This document shows, one piece after another, positions 1 to 8,600 of a stretch of 64,000 nucleotides of DNA. This DNA comes from Tichowtungia aerotolerans (lineage in GTDB: Bacteria; Verrucomicrobiota; Kiritimatiellia; Kiritimatiellales; Tichowtungiaceae). The stretch covers positions 1,678,900-1,742,899 of the forward strand of contig NZ_CP047593.1 in NCBI RefSeq assembly GCF_009905215.1. Reading direction: 5' to 3'. The first letter of the stretch is position 1. The number at the start of each line of letters is the position of its first letter. Both the position numbers and the translations under genes were made by a program. The notes under the pieces are model-generated. The model was not told where the DNA came from, did not search any database, and saw nothing but the letters and a program-made list of their open reading frames with translations.

Positions 1-2
1 TT

Positions 3-866
3 CTTTCGACGGTTTCTCATCTTTATGTTGGAAACAGTGCTGCATCGGGACAGTCGGTAACGATTTCGGACGGCGGACAGCTGACGGTTGGCGGAACGAC
101 CTACCTTTCGTATTCTACCGGAGGAAATCATACTCTTGAAGTGACGGGGTCTAATTCCGTATTCCAGTCTGCCGGGGCTGTGTATGTCGGCGGGCATCAG
201 GCGGCAGCTCAGGCAACCGGAGATACGCTGATCATTGGGGCCGGAGCGCTGTTGGATGCCCCCCGTCTTACTGTGTATGACGGCAATACGGTGGTTCTGC
301 AGGATGGCGGCCGGATGGAGCCGGGAAATATTATACTTCAGGGGCGTCTGGAACTCGACGGCGGCAGCGTGATCGACGGCGGATTCAATGCCGCAACCAA
401 TCTGGCTGTTGTTGCGATGGATATCGGCAGCGGATTTACTCCGGTACAGCTCCTCGGGACGGTTCTTTTGACCGGTGCAAATCTGGAACTCACATTTAAT
501 GAGCCGGTTTCCGGAGTGCAGACCATTGATCTGTTCGACTGGACTCCCGGCAACATTATCGGGACGTTCTCGATAACATCCAATCTCGGCGATGGATATG
601 TGATTAACACGGACGATCTCTATACAACGGGAGAAATCACTGTAAGCCCGGCAGAAGTTGGCGAAGTCGGCTATGAACTTACTGGCTCGGATGTCGTTGT
701 CAGCTGGCAGGGGGTCAATGGATTGTCCTATACATTGCAGCGCACAACCAACCTGGTTGCCGGCAGCTGGAGCAATGTTGTGGAGGGGCTTTCCGGGGCC
801 GGGGCGCTGTGGGCCACCAACGAGACAACCGAGCCTGTGGCCTTCTACCGGATCACCGTTGAATAG
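3..866 (+). CDS. Secreted repeat-rich protein, C-terminal part (5' truncated)
   Basis: The frame is open from the first bases of the window to TAG at 864-866, so this is the last 287 residues of a longer protein. The visible part is rich in Gly, Thr, Ser and short beta-strand-like repeats (GG-L-V-G-TTY patterns) like those of autotransporter passengers and beta-helix adhesins. The last 60 residues (YTLQRTTNL, then W, then FYRITVE) form the C-terminal domain often found at the ends of secreted proteins of Verrucomicrobiota and Kiritimatiellota. A GTG at 141 could be read as a start but has no ribosome binding site and sits inside the repeat domain. Function is unknown; extracellular location is inferred. 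Confidence 0.7.
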   Translation, partial: LSTVSHLYVGNSAASGQSVTISDGGQLTVGGTTYLSYSTGGNHTLEVTGSNSVFQSAGAVYVGGHQAAAQATGDTLIIGAGALLDAPRLTVYDGNTVVLQDGGRMEPGNIILQGRLELDGGSVIDGGFNAATNLAVVAMDIGSGFTPVQLLGTVLLTGANLELTFNEPVSGVQTIDLFDWTPGNIIGTFSITSNLGDGYVINTDDLYTTGEITVSPAEVGEVGYELTGSDVVVSWQGVNGLSYTLQRTTNLVAGSWSNVVEGLSGAGALWATNETTEPVAFYRITVE

Positions 867-898
867 TCCTGAATGACTGAGGGCCCGGAACTCCAATA

Positions 899-938
899 AA
901 AACAGCTCTCCTTGCTGCATGCAACGGAGAGCTGTTTT
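899..938 (+). terminator. Rho-independent terminator
   Basis: A perfect 13-bp stem (899-911 with 926-938) and a 14-nt loop; the stem ends in AAAA on the left and TTTT on the right. It follows the stop codon of the secreted repeat protein by 32 bp and separates it from the sulfatase operon. The symmetric A and T runs would let it work in both directions. Confidence 0.85.
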
Positions 939-1105
939 GCTCAACGCCTCTTCCGGGAAGAGCGGTCGAAAAAGATTCCGGGAATTTTGTCGCGATCTGT
1001 GACGTTGTGGATTTTATTAGGTTTTATCCGTTTTTCGTGATTCTCAGGGTTGGTATTTTCATAGAATATCATGTTGCTTTCAAATGTTGAGAGGAACCAA
1101 GCCCT

Positions 1106-3592
1106 ATGAAAAAGACCGCTTTTGCTGCTGCAACCCTGATCTGCACATTGTCGGCGCAGGCCGCATCGCCGAATTTCCTGGTGATTCTGCTCGATGATGC
1201 GGGCTGGCGCGATCTCGGATTCACCGGCAACACATACATCGAAACGCCGAACCTTGACCGGTTGGCGGAGCAGTCCATCCAGTTTCCGACCGCCTATGCC
1301 ACCCATCCGTTCTGTGCGCCGAGCCGCCAGAGCCTGGTGACCGGCCAGTGGCCCGCCCGCACGGCATGGACGCAGCGCTCGGAAGTGGCTCATCCCGATG
1401 CGCCGCGCGGCGCGGCGGCGTATGCGGCGGCGGGCGCATATGCATGGAGCGGCCGTCCTCTCGAATTCACCAGTCTGGCCGAGGCGCTCAAAGGCGCGGG
1501 CTATGCCACAGCCCATATCGGCAAATGGCACTTCGGCGAAGTGAAGGCCCGAGTGACTCCGGAGAGTGAAGGCTTTGACGTTAACTTTGGCGGCGGGCAG
1601 GGTGTCGGTGCTGTCAAAAACTTTTTTGCGCCCTACCAGGGGATGCCCGGCAATGTGGAAGCACCCGAAGGCGAATATCTTACCGATCGTCTGACGCAGG
1701 AAACCATCGACTTTATTCGCGACCATAAAACCGAACCGTTTTACGTGCAGCTCTGGCACTATGCTCCGCACACGCCGATTATGGCGCCTGAAAAGATCGT
1801 TCAGAAATACCGGAAAAAACGTGAAGCGCTTGGTGACAACTCGCTCAACCCGACCTATGCGGCGATGATTGATGTGGTCGACCAGGGCGTCGGCCGGATT
1901 TTCCAAACCTTGGAAAAACTGGGGTTGGCCGACAACACCGTCATTCTCTTTGCTTCCGACAACGGCGGTGTGCAGTCGCTCGGCTCGGTCCCGGTTACGT
2001 CCATGCTGCCGTTGCGGGGACACAAGCAGGTGATGTATGAGGGCGGTGTGCGCGAGCCGATGTTTATTCACTGGCCGGGTGTCACAGCCGGATCGGTCTG
2101 CGGCGAAACCGTGAGCATGATTGACTTTTATCCGACCATTCTCGACCTGGCCGGTGTGCCGCTTCCGGATCAGCCGGTGGACGGCGTGAGTCTGGTGCCG
2201 CTGCTGAAAGGGGAGTCGATGCCGTCGCTCAGCGACCGTCCGCTTTTCTGGTACAATGTCACCCATGGAATCACCGACGAAGGCGAAACGTTTCAGCCGG
2301 TTGCGGCGGTGCGTAAAGGACAGTGGCGGCTCATTAAAAATTTTGAAAAACCGCTCGAGCTGTATGACCTCAGTTCAGACGCCGGGGAGTCGAACAATCT
2401 GGCGGAAAGCCATCCCGAAAAAGCCGCTGAGCTCGAAAAGCTTCTCGATCACTGGCTCTCCGATACCGGGGTGGTGGTGCCGACCAAAAACCCGGCGTAC
2501 GATCCGGATTATGTGATTCCCCGCCAGGTCGATTCGCTGCCGGAGGGATACGAAGTTTCCAAGGTTTGGAAACTGGACAATGCCTCCTGCGGCTGGCAGG
2601 CCGCCCGTATGATTAAGACGTCCTTTCATGACGGTGCAATGCGCCTTCAGGAAGAGGGGGGCTACCCGGAGATCCGCTCCGAAGCGCTGTCCGGCCTGCC
2701 GGCCGGACGCTATGCCGTTCAGCTGGAGCTGAACGTTCCAACCTCTGGAAGAATCCGCATGGCCTGGAGAGAAAACGGGGCCAGGGGCGGTGATATTGAA
2801 TTTTTCCCGCAGCGCGACGGACAGTGGCACACGCTGACGGCGGTGTTCGAGGCAGAAGCACCGCTGGCCGGGTTGCGCCTGGCTGCTCCGACACACTTGA
2901 AGGAAACCGGGCATTATAATCCCGAAACGCAGCCGAACTGGATTGAGGTACGCTCGGTCAAGCTGTTGTCCGGACCAGCTGCCGAGAATGAACCGGCGGC
3001 TTCAACGTCCCACTTCCAGCCTTCACCGAATGCACTTGTTTTTGACGACTTCAACCGCGCGGAGATTGGCCCCGGCTGGAAATGCGATACAGACGGAGTC
3101 TGGAAAATTCAAAACGGGCGGCTGGTCGCGGAGATTTATCACGGAAAACCCAAGCCGGTTTTGTATAACACGAACGCGGAATCCGGTCCCGGAACGGTGC
3201 TTTCGGCGACCTGTACGCTGAATACGCCGAACCGAACCGGATTTGTCGGGCTGGCTGCTCATTATCAGAGTCCGGAAGAACAGTATATTTTTCGGTTTAA
3301 CGGCGAGGGAACGGTCCAGTTCCTCGGAGCCAACGGACGGAATGCGATTTTGACAAAGAATCATGCATTTATGCATCTTCCGGGAACATCGTATCGGCTG
3401 AGTCTTCGCGAGACGGTTCCTGATCAGTTTGAACTGGAAATCAAAGAAGTTGAGACCGGGCGCACGGTGTTTTCTGAAACCGTTTCGGACAGCAGTCAAC
3501 GTTACCGCGGCGGGTTTGGTGGAGTGTATAATTCGGCCGGTTCGCTGGCGTTTGATGACTTTCAGCTTGTTAGAAATGGAGAAGTAAAATGA
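1106..3592 (+). CDS. Exported sulfatase with C-terminal lectin-like domains
   Basis: An 828-residue type I sulfatase that would hydrolyse sulfate esters on a polysaccharide. Residues 1-19 are a signal peptide ending in AQA. The catalytic domain covers about 22-480: metal-binding DD at 30-31, the formylglycine motif CAPSR with Cys70, GKWHFG, and a later DNGG. The Cys must be converted to formylglycine by a maturase not seen in this window. The remaining 340 residues form two beta-rich modules; the last (DDFNR, GW, then W-x-I-x-NGRL) resembles the LamG/DUF1080 fold and may bind carbohydrate. AGAGGA precedes the start. FQTLE at residues 266-270 and SKVWK further on are encoded by copies of the 17-bp palindrome. 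First gene of a four-gene operon. Confidence 0.92.
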   Translation: MKKTAFAAATLICTLSAQAASPNFLVILLDDAGWRDLGFTGNTYIETPNLDRLAEQSIQFPTAYATHPFCAPSRQSLVTGQWPARTAWTQRSEVAHPDAPRGAAAYAAAGAYAWSGRPLEFTSLAEALKGAGYATAHIGKWHFGEVKARVTPESEGFDVNFGGGQGVGAVKNFFAPYQGMPGNVEAPEGEYLTDRLTQETIDFIRDHKTEPFYVQLWHYAPHTPIMAPEKIVQKYRKKREALGDNSLNPTYAAMIDVVDQGVGRIFQTLEKLGLADNTVILFASDNGGVQSLGSVPVTSMLPLRGHKQVMYEGGVREPMFIHWPGVTAGSVCGETVSMIDFYPTILDLAGVPLPDQPVDGVSLVPLLKGESMPSLSDRPLFWYNVTHGITDEGETFQPVAAVRKGQWRLIKNFEKPLELYDLSSDAGESNNLAESHPEKAAELEKLLDHWLSDTGVVVPTKNPAYDPDYVIPRQVDSLPEGYEVSKVWKLDNASCGWQAARMIKTSFHDGAMRLQEEGGYPEIRSEALSGLPAGRYAVQLELNVPTSGRIRMAWRENGARGGDIEFFPQRDGQWHTLTAVFEAEAPLAGLRLAAPTHLKETGHYNPETQPNWIEVRSVKLLSGPAAENEPAASTSHFQPSPNALVFDDFNRAEIGPGWKCDTDGVWKIQNGRLVAEIYHGKPKPVLYNTNAESGPGTVLSATCTLNTPNRTGFVGLAAHYQSPEEQYIFRFNGEGTVQFLGANGRNAILTKNHAFMHLPGTSYRLSLRETVPDQFELEIKEVETGRTVFSETVSDSSQRYRGGFGGVYNSAGSLAFDDFQLVRNGEVK
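1900..1916. repeat. 17-bp palindrome, TTTCCAAACCTTGGAAA
   Basis: Perfect TTTCCA/TGGAAA arms inside the first sulfatase gene; read as FQTLE. It sits where other sulfatases have a helix of the same length before the DNGG strand. Confidence 0.85.
2556..2572. repeat. 17-bp palindrome, TTTCCAAGGTTTGGAAA
   Basis: Second copy in the same sulfatase gene and the exact reverse complement of the copy at 1900. It is read in another frame as SKVWK, at the start of the C-terminal modules. Confidence 0.85.
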
Positions 3593-4965
3593 AACAGTGG
3601 ATTGTAGCCGGGTGCATCGGGGCGTCTGCTTTTGCAGCGCAACAGCCGAATATTATTGTGATACTGACGGATGATCATGGCTATGCCGATCTGGGTTGTC
3701 AGGGAATGCTGGATGATGTGCGTACGCCGAATATTGACCGAATGGCGGAGCGCGGCGTTCGTTTTACGAATGGGTATGTGAGCGCGCCGATCTGCGGGCC
3801 GTCGCGCGCCGGACTGATGACCGGTCGTTATCAGCAGCGCATGGGAGTAGAAACCAATGCGGATCTTCCGTTTGAGCTGAACACGGTTCCGTTTCCGGAG
3901 CGGCTGCGGAAGACCGGATATCGCACCGGCATGACCGGCAAGCTGCACCTGCCGCTGAAGGGGGACGGGCATGGCGAAGATCCTCGCAGGTGGGGCTTTG
4001 ACGAATATGCGATGAAAGCCGGAGATTTCCGCGTGGCGCCGAAGCGGCGCCTGTGCACGCACAGTCCGGACGGCGAACAGCTGCCCGGTCCGAAATGGAT
4101 GGATATTGACGACTATCGGCTGGATGTCAGTTCCGATTTTGCGGTGCAGTTTATCGAGCGCAATCACGATGAACCGTTCTTTCTGTATGTCGCCTACTTC
4201 GGGCCGCATACGCCGCTCGAAGCGACGGAAAAATATCTGTCGCGTTTCCCGGATGCCGAGCCGCCGGCGCGCCGTTATGCGCTGGCGATGATTTCGGCCA
4301 TCGACGACGGAGTCGGCCGGATTTTCCAGACCTTGGAAAAATATAAAATCGAAGATGAGACGATGATCTTTTTTATGGGTGACAACGGTGCCCCGCTGAA
4401 GGGGCAGCGCACGCTGCCGGTCGACCAGCTGGATTATAACGAGTGGGACGGGTCGCTGAACAGTCCCATGCTGGGCGAGAAGGTGATGATCGGAGAGGGC
4501 GGAATTCGCGTGCCGTGGCTGATGTGCTGGCCGGGAACAGTGCCGGCGGGGCAGGTGATGGATGAACCGGTCATTACACTGGATGTTGCGGCCACGGCTC
4601 TGGCAGTCAACCGGATTGACGCAGAAGACCTCGACGGGGCGAATCTGCTGCCGCTAGTGACGGGGCAGCAAAAGGAACTGAGCCGCAGTCTCTGCTGGAT
4701 GCTCGGTGGGCAGACGGCGATACGCAGTGGAAAGTGGAAACTGCTTCAGACTGCGGACTGCGGGCCGTTTCTGTTTGATATGAGTGTGACAGAGCCCGAG
4801 CGGGTGAACCTGATCGGGCAGAACCCGGAGATTGCCGACGGGTTGCAGAAGACGCTGGAAAAGTGGAAGACCGACATTGGTCGTCGCGGTTGGGTACGCG
4901 ACGCGCAGCTGAACCTGGAGAAGTCGCTTTATAAAACCCATTACAGCGGAGTTTCATGCGATTAG
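3589..4965 (+). CDS. Exported sulfatase
   Basis: A 458-residue single-domain type I sulfatase. The signal peptide ends near residue 17 (AFA before AQQP). The metal-binding DD lies at 28-29 and the formylglycine motif CGPSR has Cys69; TGKLHL and a DNGAP motif complete the active site. ATG overlaps the TGA of the upstream sulfatase (ATGA), so the two are translationally coupled. The proteins differ enough that they probably act on different sulfate positions. FQTLEK from a palindrome copy lies at the same place as in the upstream sulfatase. Confidence 0.93.
   Translation: MKQWIVAGCIGASAFAAQQPNIIVILTDDHGYADLGCQGMLDDVRTPNIDRMAERGVRFTNGYVSAPICGPSRAGLMTGRYQQRMGVETNADLPFELNTVPFPERLRKTGYRTGMTGKLHLPLKGDGHGEDPRRWGFDEYAMKAGDFRVAPKRRLCTHSPDGEQLPGPKWMDIDDYRLDVSSDFAVQFIERNHDEPFFLYVAYFGPHTPLEATEKYLSRFPDAEPPARRYALAMISAIDDGVGRIFQTLEKYKIEDETMIFFMGDNGAPLKGQRTLPVDQLDYNEWDGSLNSPMLGEKVMIGEGGIRVPWLMCWPGTVPAGQVMDEPVITLDVAATALAVNRIDAEDLDGANLLPLVTGQQKELSRSLCWMLGGQTAIRSGKWKLLQTADCGPFLFDMSVTEPERVNLIGQNPEIADGLQKTLEKWKTDIGRRGWVRDAQLNLEKSLYKTHYSGVSCD
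4323..4339. repeat. 17-bp palindrome, TTTCCAGACCTTGGAAA
   Basis: In the second sulfatase gene, read as FQTLE after VGRI, the same structural position as the copy at 1900. Confidence 0.85.
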
Positions 4966-5921
4966 CTGTTCCAGCCGTATTCCTGCTGTTCCCGGCAGGC
5001 TGTCTGGCGGTTCTGTTTCAGTTTGGCCGGCCGGACATCGACTATTGGCTGCAGCCGTTGGATGTCGGTCCGGTGGCGAGCAATTTTGTTTATGAAGACA
5101 ATGCGCCGTACAGCGATGCGGTGGTGACCGCATGGGATCTGATCAGTGAGCCGAAAGATGCCATTACCGGGCCGTGGGGGAATAAAACGGGTCTGTTTGT
5201 TCCGGAGCCTTACGGCAATTACGGACTCGGTCGCAGCCCGGTCCAGCCGACAACCTATGTGCAGATTGCCGGGCGGGAGGTCGGGATGTGCCTGGATGTC
5301 CAGGCCTCGGAAATTCCGGACCAGACCTATAATCCGAACATGAAGTTCTATTATAAGTGGAACATGGATTTTTATCTGGGAGACGGCGGAGAGAAGACGT
5401 GGCTTTATCCGTACCATTCTGCTTCGGCACATCCGAACCCTCAGTTCCGGTGTACATTTGAGGCGGCGGTGAAAACGTCGCAGGGCAGCGGAGTGCGGCA
5501 CGCGAACACGGCGTTCCAATGGTTGGAGGAAATCAGCGGCACGCACATTTTTGTGCAGCACTATGTGTATGACAGCCGCGATGAGATTCAGGCGGTGTCT
5601 TCGGGGTATGATCCCAAAATCGGCAAGTTGTGGATCGCTCAGAAACTTGGAGATCCGGATGCGTATTGTCTGACACTGCCGGGCTCGGCGGTTTTTACAA
5701 ACGGAGTCTGGTCGGATTATCGGATGTTCGGCCTTGATCAGCCGTGGAGCCGGTTTGAGACGATGATTGATTTTCTGAATGCCAGGTATGGCATCAGCAT
5801 GAGTAAGGATCGCGACCGCTGGCGGTTGGTCGCGGCGAGTTTTAATCTGGAAATGCAACAGGGTTATGAGGGGTGCATCGCCGGCAAATGCCGGGACATG
5901 ACTCTTTGGACGCGGCATTAA
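4956..5921 (+). CDS. Exported protein of unknown function in the sulfatase operon
   Basis: A 321-residue protein whose start overlaps the end of the second sulfatase by 10 bp. Residues 1-18 are hydrophobic (VFLLFPAGCLA), a signal peptide or, through the Cys at 16, possibly a lipoprotein signal. The rest is rich in Tyr, Trp and Asp and suggests an extracellular beta-sandwich, but I recognise no catalytic motif. Position between sulfatases and an SGNH esterase in an overlapping operon suggests a role in the same glycan degradation, as a binding protein or an unassigned lyase or hydrolase. The stop overlaps the next start by one base (TAATG). FQWLE around residue 188 comes from a degenerate palindrome copy. 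Confidence 0.8.
   Translation: MRLAVPAVFLLFPAGCLAVLFQFGRPDIDYWLQPLDVGPVASNFVYEDNAPYSDAVVTAWDLISEPKDAITGPWGNKTGLFVPEPYGNYGLGRSPVQPTTYVQIAGREVGMCLDVQASEIPDQTYNPNMKFYYKWNMDFYLGDGGEKTWLYPYHSASAHPNPQFRCTFEAAVKTSQGSGVRHANTAFQWLEEISGTHIFVQHYVYDSRDEIQAVSSGYDPKIGKLWIAQKLGDPDAYCLTLPGSAVFTNGVWSDYRMFGLDQPWSRFETMIDFLNARYGISMSKDRDRWRLVAASFNLEMQQGYEGCIAGKCRDMTLWTRH
5513..5529. repeat. Degenerate 17-bp palindrome
   Basis: GTTCCAATGGTTGGAGG, differing in three end bases from the copy at 59324 (TTTCCAATGGTTGGAAA). Both are read as FQWLE. Confidence 0.5.
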
Positions 5922-7438
5922 TGAAGGGAAAAACGGTGAAAATAACAGGAATAATGGTCGCGGTTTTGGTCGCGAGAGTGGCGTGTGCTCAGCAGGTGCT
6001 GGATCAGGGATGGCGGTTTGTGGTTCAGCCGCAGGCGGTGGAGTCGCAGGACGGCAATGCGGTGCGGATTGACTACGACCTTTCCGGTGTTCCGCTGGAG
6101 ACGTCGCTGAACAGTGTGATCTGGTATAAGGGAACCGCGGCGGGCGCGGGCTCCAATCCGGCTTTTGCCGTGTGGGCGCTGGATGAGGCCGGCAAAAAGA
6201 CCAAACGCATTTCCGAGGTGACCATTAAGCCGAACACAGACGGCCCGATTCCGTTTCCGGTTTCAACATATGTTCGTCAGCATTTGAAGGATGGACGTGC
6301 TTCGTTCCTGATCGAGCCGCGCGGTGCTCCGGGCTTTTCCCAGATGGTCGAGTTCAAAGAAAGGCCTGCGCTGGCGATTGTTAAAGCTCAGAAAGAAAAC
6401 TATGTGCTCTCTGATCTGTTGAAGCCGGTTTGGGAAGGACCCCGGATGGTGAATGAAACCGCGTTGCCGACTTCGTATGACGGAAAAGCGGCGGAGGCCT
6501 GTCTGGCGTTTGTGCCGTCGAAGGTGATCAGCGTGAAAAACTATGCGCTTGATAAAACCTACGTGGAAGGACAGGACTACACCGTTGACGGGCGTACGAT
6601 TCGGCTGACGGCAGACAGTTCTATTCCGTTTTATAAATACAGTGATCTTTACCATACCAACCCGAATACAAAGCCGAATGTGATGAAAACCGTTGATGGC
6701 GGTTATCTGACCTTCAGTGAATCGTCCTTCTTCAACGATAAACAGCTGGCGGTTACCTATGAACACGATCAGCCATGGGACGGCCCGGTTCCGCAGTCCG
6801 CAAAAAAACTGCTGCCGAAAAGTTTCCAGACATTGGAAAAAGGAAAGCCGCTTAAGCTGGTTGTGTTCGGCGACAGCATTTCTGTTGGAGCGAGCGCGAG
6901 TGGAAAATCGATCCGCGCGCCGTGGATGCCGCGCTGGGCGGATCTGGTGGCGGATGAATTGGAGCGTCAGTACGGATCCGATATCGACTATATCAATCCG
7001 TCGCTCGGCGGCATGCGCGCGGACTGGGGGCGGGACGTCGTAGACGGACTCGTTTCGTTCGAAAAACCCGATTTGGTGATTCTCGGTTTCGGAATGAACG
7101 ACGCAGGCGTACGGTTTTCGACCGAGCAGTTTGCTGCCAATACAAAGGCGATGATGGAATCAATCCGGGCGCAGAATCCGAAGGCCGAATTCATTCTGCT
7201 CATGTCGTTCCAGAACAATCCGAAGTGGCGGTCGCTGGAGCCGATGGTCGGCTACCGCGCGGCGCTGAAAGCCATGGAGGGCCCCGGCGTGGCGGTGGCC
7301 GACATGTGGGCAATGCACGGGTACCTGCTTGAACACAAAACCTACTGGGATATGACCGGCAACCATGTGAATCATCCCAACGATTTCCTGGTGCGGGTGT
7401 ATGCGCAGACACTCCTGTCTACATTGGGAATCGAATAG
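5921..7438 (+). CDS. Exported SGNH/GDSL-family esterase
   Basis: Up to 505 residues. The signal peptide ends at VACA before QQV. ATG 5921 overlaps the preceding stop. GTG at 5936, five codons later and preceded by AAGGGA, gives an equally good signal peptide and may be the real start. The first 300 residues look beta-rich and accessory. The SGNH domain begins near residue 310: VFGDS with nucleophile Ser319, a GMNDAG block, and HPND with His485 and Asp488 as the remaining triad residues (numbering from 5921). Such enzymes commonly remove acetyl groups from polysaccharides, so this one would de-acetylate the glycan attacked by the operon's sulfatases. FQTLEK before the SGNH domain is a palindrome copy. 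Confidence 0.88.
   Translation: MKGKTVKITGIMVAVLVARVACAQQVLDQGWRFVVQPQAVESQDGNAVRIDYDLSGVPLETSLNSVIWYKGTAAGAGSNPAFAVWALDEAGKKTKRISEVTIKPNTDGPIPFPVSTYVRQHLKDGRASFLIEPRGAPGFSQMVEFKERPALAIVKAQKENYVLSDLLKPVWEGPRMVNETALPTSYDGKAAEACLAFVPSKVISVKNYALDKTYVEGQDYTVDGRTIRLTADSSIPFYKYSDLYHTNPNTKPNVMKTVDGGYLTFSESSFFNDKQLAVTYEHDQPWDGPVPQSAKKLLPKSFQTLEKGKPLKLVVFGDSISVGASASGKSIRAPWMPRWADLVADELERQYGSDIDYINPSLGGMRADWGRDVVDGLVSFEKPDLVILGFGMNDAGVRFSTEQFAANTKAMMESIRAQNPKAEFILLMSFQNNPKWRSLEPMVGYRAALKAMEGPGVAVADMWAMHGYLLEHKTYWDMTGNHVNHPNDFLVRVYAQTLLSTLGIE
6823..6839. repeat. 17-bp palindrome, TTTCCAGACATTGGAAA
   Basis: In the SGNH esterase gene, in the linker just before the GDS strand; read as FQTLE. Same core as the intergenic copies at 25637 and 48815. 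Confidence 0.85.
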
Positions 7439-7456
7439 GCGGGGGAAACAGAGGCG

Positions 7457-8002
7457 TCACCGGTTTCCCTTCAGCAGATTTTTGTTCTGGTCGAAGTAAT
7501 GCCAGCCGCTCCAGACAGATAGGGCGGTCACAAACAGGCCGAACCACCACAGCAGCGTGTGAAATTTTTCCAGACCTTGGAAACAGCCGAGCAGCAGTAC
7601 GATGCTGATGAAGATCATCTGCCAGATGGTCTTGTGTTTGCCCCAGATTCCTGCGGCAAGCACGAGGCCTTTGTCGGCAGCCAGCAGCCGCAGCCCGGTG
7701 ACCATAAACTCGCGGGACAGAATCAGCGTAACCATCCACGCGGGCATCACGCCGAGCCCGACGAAGCCGATGAATGCGGCGGCGGTGAGCACTTTGTCGG
7801 CCAGCGGATCCATCAGTTTGCCGAAATCGGTGCATCCGTACACATTGCGGGCGAGGTGCCCGTCGAGCGCATCGGTGATGGCCGCGCTAACAAAGACGAT
7901 CAGCGAGAGCACTCCCGAGCCGGGGACGCTTGCGTTGAGAAAGATGATCAGCAGGCCGGCCATGCCGAAGCGGCTGAGTGTCAGAATATTCGGAGGATTC
8001 AT
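7457..8002 (-). CDS. pgsA: CDP-diacylglycerol--glycerol-3-phosphate 3-phosphatidyltransferase
   Basis: A 181-residue membrane enzyme that makes phosphatidylglycerol phosphate from CDP-diacylglycerol. It has the complete CDP-alcohol phosphotransferase signature: D44, D47, G48, A51, R52, G61, D65 and D69, with the expected spacing. Four to five membrane segments follow. Length is normal for PgsA. ATG overlaps the upstream rodZ-like gene (ATGA), so the two are coupled. The last third contains FQGLEK, encoded by a palindrome copy, between two membrane segments. Confidence 0.93.
   Translation of the reverse strand: MNPPNILTLSRFGMAGLLIIFLNASVPGSGVLSLIVFVSAAITDALDGHLARNVYGCTDFGKLMDPLADKVLTAAAFIGFVGLGVMPAWMVTLILSREFMVTGLRLLAADKGLVLAAGIWGKHKTIWQMIFISIVLLLGCFQGLEKFHTLLWWFGLFVTALSVWSGWHYFDQNKNLLKGNR
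7567..7583. repeat. 17-bp palindrome, TTTCCAGACCTTGGAAA
   Basis: Inside pgsA. The minus-strand reading gives FQGLE in a loop between membrane segments. Confidence 0.85.
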
Positions 8003-8592
8003 CGGGTACTTTCTATTTTATCAGGAGAAGTGAGGTAAAGGTCGGGCAGGGGGTCGTCAATCAGCATTTTCGCCGGGGAGATTTCCGGTGCTTCTGTTTT
8101 TTCCGGAACTGTCCGGCGGACGCAGGTGGAAATGCTTCCGATGATGACTGCCAGCACGAGGAGTCCGGCAATGGCTCCGGCCATCATGCGAATATCTTTC
8201 AATGGGCCAAGGGGAAGTTTTTTGATGATTTCGAGCTTTGCCAGCCATGCCGGCGGTTTCCCTTTGGGTCTGGCTGAGCGGGAACGTGCCGGAAAGACGC
8301 GCGAGTCCTGAGTGTTCTGTTCGAGCTGGCTGTTTTCGTCGATCAGTTTGCGTGGTCCTGTTCCGTGTTTTTTTGAGTATTCCTCCACCAGTGGTTCCGG
8401 ATCGAGTTCGAGATATTTTGCATAAAGACGAATGAACCCTTTGGCATATGTTGGTGCCGCGATGCCGGAAAAATCATCGGCTTCCATTGAGTGGATGATT
8501 TTAGTCAGAATGTTTGTAGCAGTGGCGGCTTCTGCTTCGGAAACACCCTTGCTTTCGCGTGCGGCTTTAAATTGCTGTCCGATTGTGGCCAT
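7999..8592 (-). CDS. RodZ-like helix-turn-helix membrane protein
   Basis: A 197-residue protein with an N-terminal HTH domain of the RodZ kind (IGQQFKAARESKG, then YAKGFIRLYAKYL, residues 4-75), a basic linker, and one membrane segment near 135-155 (AGAIAGLLVLAVIIG). RodZ links MreB to the membrane during rod-shaped growth. The periplasmic tail is short and the large C-terminal domain of E. coli RodZ is missing. It lies between ftsK and pgsA in one minus-strand cluster, 8 bp after ftsK. Confidence 0.8.
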   Translation of the reverse strand: MATIGQQFKAARESKGVSEAEAATATNILTKIIHSMEADDFSGIAAPTYAKGFIRLYAKYLELDPEPLVEEYSKKHGTGPRKLIDENSQLEQNTQDSRVFPARSRSARPKGKPPAWLAKLEIIKKLPLGPLKDIRMMAGAIAGLLVLAVIIGSISTCVRRTVPEKTEAPEISPAKMLIDDPLPDLYLTSPDKIESTR

Positions 8593-8600
8593 GGAAACTC

